NCBI GenBank assembly: GCA_017483235.1 | Contig: JAFULE010000046.1 | Location: 1 to 8,058, forward strand | Length of the DNA stretch: 8,058 nt | Origin: Faecalibacterium sp. | GTDB taxonomy: Bacteria > Bacillota > Clostridia > Oscillospirales > Ruminococcaceae | Direction of reading: 5' to 3' | In this document: piece by piece, positions 1-6,959 of the stretch | How positions within the stretch are numbered: the first letter of the stretch is position 1 | How the letters are laid out: each line of letters begins with the position of its first letter | The notes under the pieces: model-generated | Told to the model about the DNA's origin: nothing | Seen by the model: the letters and a program-made list of their open reading frames with translations, nothing else | The model's database searches: none | Program-made: the position numbers and the translations under genes

Positions 1-911
<911 letters not shown>

Positions 912-937
912 TCCACTCCCCGCAACCCGTATCAGTG

Positions 938-972
938 GCGCGGCGGCCGTATCGCCGCCGCGCTTTTTGTTT
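938..972 (+). terminator. Intrinsic terminator-like hairpin between pgk and tpiA
   Basis: A perfect 10-bp GC-only stem (GCGCGGCGGC at 938-947 with GCCGCCGCGC at 954-963) closes a 6-nt loop and is followed by TTTTTGTTT. It sits 26 nt after the pgk stop and has the form of a strong rho-independent terminator. Only 30 nt separate its T-tract from the tpiA start, and I see no promoter there. It may therefore act as a partial terminator or 3'-end stabiliser within an operon rather than a complete stop. Confidence 0.85.
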
Positions 973-983
973 CGAAGAAACGA
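967..983 (+). other. Second small hairpin overlapping the terminator T-tract
   Basis: TTGTTTC (967-973) can pair with GAAACGA (977-983) around a GAA triloop, giving seven pairs including one G-U wobble. The left arm is the T-tract of the preceding terminator, and the right arm ends 4 nt before the tpiA AGGAG. The pairing is read directly from the sequence. A role, such as protecting the tpiA 5' end, marking an RNA processing site or modulating termination, is inference. Confidence 0.4.
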
Positions 984-1002
984 CAAAAGGAGAGAAGAAC
1001 TT

Positions 1003-1773
<771 letters not shown>

Positions 1774-1791
1774 TTTTCCCTTTGCAAAGAT

Positions 1792-1833
1792 GGCCCGGCC
1801 ACGCCGTACATCGGCCGCGGTCGGGCCTTTTTT
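1792..1833 (+). terminator. Intrinsic terminator after tpiA
   Basis: GGCCCG (1792-1797) pairs with CGGGCC (1822-1827). The stem extends inward with a G-U pair and further CC/GG and CG/CG pairs interrupted by a mismatch, and TTTTTT follows at 1828-1833. It lies 18 nt after the tpiA stop and just before the gpmI promoter, so it separates the two transcription units. Confidence 0.85.
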
Positions 1834-1846
1834 CTGCCTGTCTGCG

Positions 1847-1875
1847 TTGACAAAGGCAGTGCAGTAGCCTATACT
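1847..1875 (+). promoter_or_regulatory. Sigma-A promoter of gpmI
   Basis: A consensus -35 box TTGACA (1847-1852) and a -10 box TATACT (1870-1875) are separated by exactly 17 nt. Transcription would begin near 1882, giving a leader of about 27 nt that contains AAAGGAG (1894-1900). The near-consensus boxes suggest strong constitutive expression. I see no room for a riboswitch in so short a leader. Confidence 0.9.
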
Positions 1876-1908
1876 GAACTGTAGTTTGAAATTAAAGGAG
1901 TCTTTCCT

Positions 1909-3435
1909 ATGTCAAAAAAACCTGTTATGCTTTGCATTCTGGACGGCTTCGGCTGGGTGCCTGAGCAGACCCATGGCAACGCCATTGCCGCCGCCAACAA
2001 GCCCAATCTGGACAAGCTGTTTGCCAGCTGCCCCTACACCACCATTGGTGCTTCCGGCATGAGCGTCGGCCTGCCCGACGGCCAGATGGGCAACAGCGAG
2101 GTGGGCCACACCAACATCGGTGCCGGCCGCATTGTGTACCAGCAGCTGACCCTGATCACCAAGTCCATTCAGGACGGTGAGATGCAGAAAAACCCGGTTC
2201 TGGTCAAGAACATGAAGGCCGCCATTGATGCCGGCAAGGCCATTCATTTTATGGGCCTGATGGGCAACGGCGGCGTACACAGCCACGAGGAGCACCTGTT
2301 CGGTCTGCTGGATATGGCCAAGGCCATGGGCGCCGACAAGGTGTATGTGCACGCCATTATGGACGGCCGCGACACCGACCCCCGCGACGGCAAGCCGTTT
2401 TTGCAGAATGTGCAGGACAAGCTGGATGCCATCGGCCTGGGCACCATTGCTACCGTGACCGGCCGCTACTACGCCATGGACCGCGACAGCAACTGGGACC
2501 GTGAGGAAAAGGCCTACGCCGCCTTTGTGTACGGCGAGGGCGACAAGGCCGCCGACTGGACGGAATGCATCGAGCGCAGCTACGAAAACGGTGTGACCGA
2601 CGAGTTCGTGGTGCCCTGTGTTACCTGCGAGGGCGGCCGTGTGACCGAGGGCGACACCATTGTGTTCCTGAACTTCCGCCCCGACCGTGCCCGCCAGATG
2701 ACCCGCATCTTTGTGGACGACAACTTTACCGGCTTTGAGCGCCGCTACGGCCGTTTCCCGGTCAACTACGTCTGCATGGCTCAGTACGATGCCACCATGC
2801 CCAACTGCGAAGTGGCCTACCCTCCCGTTGACCTGAGCAACGTAATGGGTGAATACCTGAGCAAGCTGGGCAAAACCCAGCTGCGCATTGCCGAAACCGA
2901 GAAGTACGCCCACGTAACCTTCTTCTACAACGGCGGCGTCGAGGCCCCCTACGAAGGCGAGGATCGCTGCGTGATCCCCAGCCCCAAAGTAGCCACCTAC
3001 GACCTGAAGCCCGAGATGAGCGCCCCCGAGGTTGCTGAGGAATGCGTGAAGCGGATCGAGAGCGACAAGTACGATGTAATCATTCTGAACTTTGCCAACT
3101 GCGACATGGTGGGCCACACCGGCGTATTCGAAGCCGCTGTCAAGGCTGTTGAAGCCGTGGACACTGCCGCCGGCAAGGTGATCGACGCCGTTCTGGCCAA
3201 GGGCGGCGCGGTGATCCTGACCGCCGACCACGGCAACGCCGACAAGATGCTGAACGAGGACAACACCCCCTTTACCGCCCACACCACCAACGTGGTGCCC
3301 TGCCTGATTGCCGGCTGCGGCGATCTGAAGCTGCGCGAGGGCGGCGTGCTGAGCGACCTGGTGCCCACTATGCTGGAGATCATGCAGGTGGAACAGCCCA
3401 AGGAAATGACCGGCAAGAGCCTGATCGTGAAATAA
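1909..3435 (+). CDS. gpmI: 2,3-bisphosphoglycerate-independent phosphoglycerate mutase
   Basis: Mn-dependent cytosolic enzyme of the alkaline phosphatase superfamily that interconverts 3- and 2-phosphoglycerate through a phosphoserine intermediate. The protein has 508 residues, the usual length for this family. The phosphatase half contributes Asp12 in LDGFGW, the nucleophile Ser63 in GNSEVGHTN, Asp399 and His403 in CDMVGHTG, Asp440-His441 in TADHGNAD, and His458 in AHTTN. The inserted transferase half has His124 in GGVHSHEEH, GRDTDP (153-158), GRYYAMDRD (about 185-193) and NFRPDRARQ (about 255-263). The ATG at 1909 follows AAAGGAG by 8 nt. The gene has its own strong promoter and ends before a bidirectional terminator. 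Codons are strongly biased to C-ending forms, as in pgk and tpiA, consistent with high expression. All metal and catalytic residues expected for the family are present. Confidence 0.98.
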   Translation: MSKKPVMLCILDGFGWVPEQTHGNAIAAANKPNLDKLFASCPYTTIGASGMSVGLPDGQMGNSEVGHTNIGAGRIVYQQLTLITKSIQDGEMQKNPVLVKNMKAAIDAGKAIHFMGLMGNGGVHSHEEHLFGLLDMAKAMGADKVYVHAIMDGRDTDPRDGKPFLQNVQDKLDAIGLGTIATVTGRYYAMDRDSNWDREEKAYAAFVYGEGDKAADWTECIERSYENGVTDEFVVPCVTCEGGRVTEGDTIVFLNFRPDRARQMTRIFVDDNFTGFERRYGRFPVNYVCMAQYDATMPNCEVAYPPVDLSNVMGEYLSKLGKTQLRIAETEKYAHVTFFYNGGVEAPYEGEDRCVIPSPKVATYDLKPEMSAPEVAEECVKRIESDKYDVIILNFANCDMVGHTGVFEAAVKAVEAVDTAAGKVIDAVLAKGGAVILTADHGNADKMLNEDNTPFTAHTTNVVPCLIAGCGDLKLREGGVLSDLVPTMLEIMQVEQPKEMTGKSLIVK

Positions 3436-3443
3436 ACCGTTTA

Positions 3444-3493
3444 AAAGCAAAACAAAGCCCTGCGGCCGCTGCCGCAGGGCTTTTGTGTTTTTA
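3444..3493. terminator. Bidirectional terminator between gpmI and doc
   Basis: A perfect 10-bp stem (GCCCTGCGGC at 3457-3466 with GCCGCAGGGC at 3471-3480) has a CGCT loop. TTTTGTGTTTTT follows on the + strand, and the A-rich stretch 3444-3456 becomes a T-tract on the - strand. It therefore fits both convergent units, gpmI from the left and the kinase-doc group from the right. The doc stop codon lies inside the + strand T-tract. Confidence 0.9.
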
Positions 3494-3874
3494 TTGCTGC
3501 ACCTCGTGTGCCTGCAGCCATGCAAGCAGACCGTCACAATCCACCGTGCCGGCTGCCACATCCAGCACGATCTGCACCAGTTCGGGCTGGGTATAGAAAA
3601 GCTGCACCCCATTCAGGGCCAAAAACACCAGCATGGTGTGGACGCCAATGCGCTTATTGCCATCGACAAAGGGATGGTTTTTGATCAGTCCATAACCCAA
3701 TCGGGCCGCCTTTTGCTGCAATGTAGGGTACACTTCGTATCCGCCAAACTGCTGGAACGGTGCTGCAAGGGCCGATTCCAGCAAAGCCTCGTCCCGCACG
3801 CCGTCGCTGCCGCCGGTTTGCAGCACCAAAGGCCGATGCAGCAGCAATACCTGCCGCCGTGTCAGCATTTTCAT
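3491..3874 (-). CDS. doc: Doc-type Fic-fold toxin
   Basis: Predicted toxin of the Doc (death on curing) branch of the Fic fold. Characterised phage P1 Doc arrests translation by phosphorylating elongation factor Tu; that target is inferred here from family membership only. The protein has 127 residues, the usual Doc size. The active-site motif HPFVDGNKR spans residues 67-75, with His67, Asp71 and Arg75 in their expected places. Lysine (residue 74) stands where AMP-transferring Fic proteins have glycine, and His79 stands where they have the second arginine, which is the Doc pattern. The upstream QKAARLGYGLIKN helix and the downstream hydrophobic helix LVFLALNG also fit. The ATG at 3874 is preferred because GAGGTG lies 8 nt upstream and it overlaps the stop of the preceding gene (ATGA). 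An ATG at 3868 is possible, while a longer frame back to 3970 would only overwrite the small upstream gene. The toxin appears intact. Confidence 0.9.
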   Translation of the reverse strand: MKMLTRRQVLLLHRPLVLQTGGSDGVRDEALLESALAAPFQQFGGYEVYPTLQQKAARLGYGLIKNHPFVDGNKRIGVHTMLVFLALNGVQLFYTQPELVQIVLDVAAGTVDCDGLLAWLQAHEVQQ

Positions 3875-3999
3875 TGGGCAAGCACCTCGTATGCTTCGTG
3901 ATTTTGCTGCAGCAGCTGCTGCGATGCCGCTGTCATTTCTTCGTCCGACACCGGCTGCAGTCCGGGCCAAAAAAGCTCGTCTGTCGTTTTCTGTTCCAT
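3871..3999 (-). CDS. 42-residue protein, putative antitoxin of the Doc toxin
   Basis: A 42-codon gene from the ATG at 3999 to the TGA at 3871-3873, whose stop overlaps the doc start by 4 nt. AGAGGA (4007-4012) lies 7 nt before the ATG. The product begins MEQKTTDELFWPGLQPVSDE. Its second half, from about residue 18, is rich in Gln, Glu and Ala and looks like one amphipathic helix ending EAYEVLAQ. Position directly upstream of doc, small size, acidic N-terminal half and translational coupling are typical of antitoxin genes of phd-doc-like modules. It is far shorter than phage P1 Phd (73 residues) and has no room for the N-terminal Phd/YefM DNA-binding domain. It resembles at most the toxin-binding tail. 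I do not recognise the exact family, and antitoxin function is inferred from context. The kinase ends 15 nt upstream in the same reading frame. Confidence 0.75.
   Translation of the reverse strand: MEQKTTDELFWPGLQPVSDEEMTAASQQLLQQNHEAYEVLAQ
3883..3888 (-). promoter_or_regulatory. Ribosome binding site of doc, inside the antitoxin gene
   Basis: On the minus strand GAGGTG ends 8 nt before the doc ATG at 3874. It lies within the codons for Tyr-Glu-Val-Leu near the end of the small upstream gene. This fixes the doc start and implies that doc is translated together with the putative antitoxin. Confidence 0.6.
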
Positions 4000-4014
4000 T
4001 GCAAATTCCTCTGT

Positions 4015-6735
4015 TTATTCATGCAGATATTTTTCCAGCGTATGCAGCAGCGTTTCGCCCCGGATGGGCTTTGCCACATGGTCATTCATGCCGGCAGAGA
4101 TCACAGCGGTGAGGCTATCGCTGAATGCACGGGCACTTACCGCAATGATGGGGATGGTTTTGGCCTGCGGATGGCCCGAAATGCGAATGGCACGGGCAGC
4201 TTCGTAGCCGTCCATCACCGGCATGCGGATATCCATCAGGATAGCGGAATAGGTGCCCGGCATGGCCGAGCTGAACTGTTCCACTGCCTGTTCGCCGTTT
4301 TCGGCCCGGTCCACCTCCAGATGGGCCCGGTGCAGCAGCTCAATGGCCACCTCGGCGCTCATATCCTCGTCTTCCACCATCAGCACCCTGTGGCCGGTGA
4401 AATCATATTCGTTTTCGGCGCGGTGTTGGGCCATGCGTTCCACCACTGCTTCCAGCACCTGCCGCACCTTTTCCTCCTGCAGGGGGGCAGCCACATATTC
4501 GTTGGCTCCGGCAGCAATGGCCTGGGTGGCCATCTCTTCGCTGTCCTCTTCTCCCACCGCCACGATGGGGATCTCGATGCTGTCGAACAGGCGGCGGGCG
4601 GCACGGGTCTGTTCCATTACGTCGGGGCTCACCTGCTGCCAGCAGGCAAAACCCACATTGTAGGGCCGCCCCTCGGCTCGGGCAGCGGTCAACATGCCCA
4701 TCAGTTGGCGGCTGTCGGTTTCGTCGTAGGGCACCCCCAGATAGGTCAGCAGGTTACCCACCGGTGCACGTGCCTGACGGTTCGGCCCGCCCACAATGGC
4801 CCGCACCATGCGGTAGCGGCCACTGATTTCGGTTGCCGGGCAGCCAAAGGGCAGCCGCACCGTAAAGGTGGTGCCCTGCCACTTGGCGCTTTGGCAGTCG
4901 ATGCTGCCATTCATCCATTCCACCAGATTTTTGGTAATGGCAAGGCCCAGGCCGCTGCCGCCATGCCGGGCAGCGGTAGCATCGTCCTCCTGCTCAAAGG
5001 GTTGATACAGGCGGGCCTTCATCTCGCTGCTCATACCGCAGCCGGTGTCAGCCACCTTAAATTCCAGAACTGCCTGCCCGGCGCTCAACTCCGGCTGGCT
5101 TACCGTAAGCTGGATCGAGCCGCCGGGTGGGGTAAACTTGCAGGCATTGGACATCAGATTCATTAAAATCTGGCTCAGCCGCAGCGCATCGCCCACCAGC
5201 TCGTACTGGGTCACGCTGGGGTCAAACTGCAGCTCAAACCGTTGATATTTGCCCGCACACTGCTCAGCGTACATATCCCGGATGCCATCCATCACCTGCC
5301 GCAGCGAGAAAGGCTCGCGGGCAATGCGCAGCTTTTCGTTTTCGATGGCGGCCATATCCAGCACATCATTTACAATGCCGATCAGCGCCTGCGAGGCATT
5401 GTCGATCCGGTTCAAATATTCCTCGACCCGGTGTGCCTCCCATACATGCTGACGGGCCAGCGCCACCGAGCCGGAAATGGCACTGATGGGGGTGCGCAGT
5501 TCATGGGTGATATTGGACAGAAAACGCCCCTTGGCTTTGCTGGCGTGTTCGGCCTCGGCGGTTACCTCGGCCAGTTCTTCATTTTTGCGGGCCAGCAGCT
5601 CGTTGGTACGCCCCACCGCCCGCAGATACAGCACTGCGGCCAGTACGGCAAAGGCAAACAGCATGACCGCCGCGGTGATCAGCACCGTGCGGCCGTTGGC
5701 CTGCCAGAAGGTGGGCACATAGTTCAGATACTCCGCATCGCGGGGCAATGCGCTGCGGGGAATGCCGAATTTCTGCACCACCGCATAATCCAGCAGATAC
5801 TGGGTAGGGCTGTCCATCTGCACCGGAATGGCAGCCGGGTCGGTGCCGTTCAGGATCTGGCTGACCATACGGCCCGCAATGGCACCCGATTCATAGTGGG
5901 ACACCACATAGCCGCCCAGCACCCCGCAGCCGATACCTGCACTGACAAACCGGTAACAGGGCACCGGGGCGTACTGGGCGATCATGCTGCAGATCTGGTG
6001 ATTGGTGTAGCTTTTCCCATTGCTGTCAGCCGAAGCGATCAGATAAATCAGAATGGTATCCTGCTGCACGGCGGCCAATTTCTGCTGCAGCCCGGCTTCG
6101 GTCAACAGCGACACATTGATCTCGCCAAATTCCAGCTGCGGATACTGCTCTGCCTGTGCATAAAACTGGGCCCGTTCCCCTTCGCCGGTTACGGTGTCAT
6201 CCAGAATGGCCACCACCTTTTTGGCGGTGGGGTTGATCTGCAGTGCCAGCGCCATGTTGGTGCTGTAGCTGATCTGCTCCACCACACCGGTGGTCAGCGG
6301 ATCACTTTGGGCAGCGCGGGCCACGTCCAGCTTATTGATGCCTTCAAACACCACCGGAAGATCGGCAAACAGCGTATCTCGGTGGGTATTGACAAACTTC
6401 AGTGCATCATCGTCGCCCACGATCACTGCGTCGTATGGAGGGCTGTTGTTCAGCAGATGCTCGGTCTGCTGATAAAACAGCTGCTGACTGACCGATGTAT
6501 TGATCGACTTGGTATCCATGCAGCGCACCGTAAGGGTAACATCCTCACCCAGTGCGTCCTGAATGCCCTGCAGCTGCTGGGGTACAGTAGGCCATGCATA
6601 GGAATAGCTGGTGATGAACAGTACCCGGGGGCCACCGGCACCCGCAGCCCATGCCGGCGCAGCCCACATCAGCAGCGCCGCCGCCAGCACAGCCAGCAGC
6701 ACCGCCGCCCGTTTGAATGGTTTTACAATGCACAT
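4015..6735 (-). CDS. Membrane-bound hybrid histidine kinase with substrate-binding-protein-like sensor
   Basis: A 906-residue two-component sensor kinase. A signal peptide (about 1-30, ending PAWA) precedes an extracytoplasmic domain of about 300 residues (about 36-340) that begins PRVLFITSYSYAW and resembles the ABC-transporter substrate-binding family often fused to clostridial kinases. A transmembrane segment follows at about 349-373, then a charged linker likely to form a coiled coil (about 376-402). The HisKA box FLSNITHELRTP has phospho-acceptor His411. The ATPase domain shows the N box around Asn530, G1 box DTGCGM (563-568) and G2 box GGSGLGLAI (592-600). A degenerate receiver (about 643-768) lacks all key residues. 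An intact terminal receiver (about 782-903) has Glu788-Asp789, phospho-acceptor Asp835, Ser867 and Lys889. There is no Hpt or DNA-binding domain. The ATG at 6735 is chosen for AAAAGGGG 7 nt upstream and the clean signal peptide. An in-frame GTG at 6786 lacks a site. The ligand is unknown. Confidence 0.92.
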   Translation of the reverse strand: MCIVKPFKRAAVLLAVLAAALLMWAAPAWAAGAGGPRVLFITSYSYAWPTVPQQLQGIQDALGEDVTLTVRCMDTKSINTSVSQQLFYQQTEHLLNNSPPYDAVIVGDDDALKFVNTHRDTLFADLPVVFEGINKLDVARAAQSDPLTTGVVEQISYSTNMALALQINPTAKKVVAILDDTVTGEGERAQFYAQAEQYPQLEFGEINVSLLTEAGLQQKLAAVQQDTILIYLIASADSNGKSYTNHQICSMIAQYAPVPCYRFVSAGIGCGVLGGYVVSHYESGAIAGRMVSQILNGTDPAAIPVQMDSPTQYLLDYAVVQKFGIPRSALPRDAEYLNYVPTFWQANGRTVLITAAVMLFAFAVLAAVLYLRAVGRTNELLARKNEELAEVTAEAEHASKAKGRFLSNITHELRTPISAISGSVALARQHVWEAHRVEEYLNRIDNASQALIGIVNDVLDMAAIENEKLRIAREPFSLRQVMDGIRDMYAEQCAGKYQRFELQFDPSVTQYELVGDALRLSQILMNLMSNACKFTPPGGSIQLTVSQPELSAGQAVLEFKVADTGCGMSSEMKARLYQPFEQEDDATAARHGGSGLGLAITKNLVEWMNGSIDCQSAKWQGTTFTVRLPFGCPATEISGRYRMVRAIVGGPNRQARAPVGNLLTYLGVPYDETDSRQLMGMLTAARAEGRPYNVGFACWQQVSPDVMEQTRAARRLFDSIEIPIVAVGEEDSEEMATQAIAAGANEYVAAPLQEEKVRQVLEAVVERMAQHRAENEYDFTGHRVLMVEDEDMSAEVAIELLHRAHLEVDRAENGEQAVEQFSSAMPGTYSAILMDIRMPVMDGYEAARAIRISGHPQAKTIPIIAVSARAFSDSLTAVISAGMNDHVAKPIRGETLLHTLEKYLHE

Positions 6736-6742
6736 AAGCCCA

Positions 6743-6775
6743 CCCCTTTTCCGCCGGCAGGCACACAGCCTGCGG
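6743..6775 (-). promoter_or_regulatory. Kinase leader: ribosome binding site and adjacent hairpin
   Basis: On the minus strand GCAGGC and GCCTGC (6757-6762 and 6768-6773) form a perfect 6-bp stem with a 5-nt loop. Two more C-G pairs are possible past a one-base bulge (6754-6755 with 6774-6775). The stem ends a few bases before the AAAAGGGG ribosome binding site (6743-6750) of the kinase gene. No T-tract follows, so it is not a terminator. It may tune translation or RNA stability, which is inference. Confidence 0.4.
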
Positions 6776-6804
6776 GCAGCAAACACTTTGCCAATATATC
6801 TGTT

Positions 6805-6833
6805 ATTATTTCATAAAATTTATTGCATTACAA
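6805..6833 (-). promoter_or_regulatory. Probable promoter of the kinase-antitoxin-doc group
   Basis: Reading the minus strand, TTGTAA (6828-6833) and AATAAT (6805-6810) are separated by 17 nt, and TGA directly before the -10 box gives an extended -10 (TGn). Each box departs slightly from consensus. Transcription would start near 6798, about 63 nt before the kinase ATG at 6735. No comparable promoter was seen immediately upstream of the small gene or doc, so this is the only candidate found for the three genes. Confidence 0.6.
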
Positions 6834-6867
6834 GCCGTTTCCCGGCATATTTTGCTGTTTTGGGGGA

Positions 6868-6895
6868 TACACACCACGCCTCTTTATGGTATACT
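6868..6895 (+). promoter_or_regulatory. Extended -10 promoter of the epimerase-like gene
   Basis: TATACT (6890-6895) is preceded by TGG, giving an extended -10 element. The best -35 match is TACACA (6868-6873), four of six bases, with a 16-nt spacer. Transcription would begin near 6902, leaving a leader of about 58 nt. That leader contains a small 5-bp hairpin (TGCGG/CCGCA, 6911-6925) and AAAGGAG (6943-6949). Confidence 0.7.
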
Positions 6896-6959
6896 GATCA
6901 ATAGGATATCATGCGGTTTTGCCGCAAACACAACAAAAGAATAAAGGAGCGAGCTTACT

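Noticed and set aside
967..1002. Upstream TTG start for tpiA
   Set aside because: It falls inside the terminator T-tract, lacks a ribosome binding site, and would place the AGGAG of the ATG start within the coding region.
1876..1908. Possible riboswitch or attenuator before gpmI
   Set aside because: The predicted leader is only about 27 nt long, with no hairpin and an immediate ribosome binding site.
1912..3612. 566-codon open frame on the minus strand across gpmI
   Set aside because: It is the mirror of gpmI: strong C-ending codon bias removes stops from the opposite strand. The product is a low-complexity run of His, Gly, Val and Ala with no family motif, while the + strand protein has all mutase residues.
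3875..3970. Long N-terminal extension of doc (32 extra residues)
   Set aside because: The extension is an alanine/arginine-rich segment with no Doc-family match, and it lies out of frame over the 42-codon gene, which has its own ribosome binding site and a 4-nt overlap with the shorter doc start.
3760..5166. 468-codon open frame on the plus strand opposite doc and the kinase 3' end
   Set aside because: Same shadow effect. It crosses two well-supported minus-strand genes and has no ribosome binding site or motif of its own.
6736..6786. Upstream GTG start for the kinase (17 extra residues)
   Set aside because: It would begin about 12 nt after the predicted transcription start without a ribosome binding site, and would put a Cys/Arg-rich stretch before an otherwise well-formed signal peptide.
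5242..6816. 524-codon open frame on the plus strand opposite the kinase
   Set aside because: Its product is His- and Gln-rich with no recognisable domain, whereas the minus strand encodes a complete kinase with signal peptide, HisKA and ATPase motifs.
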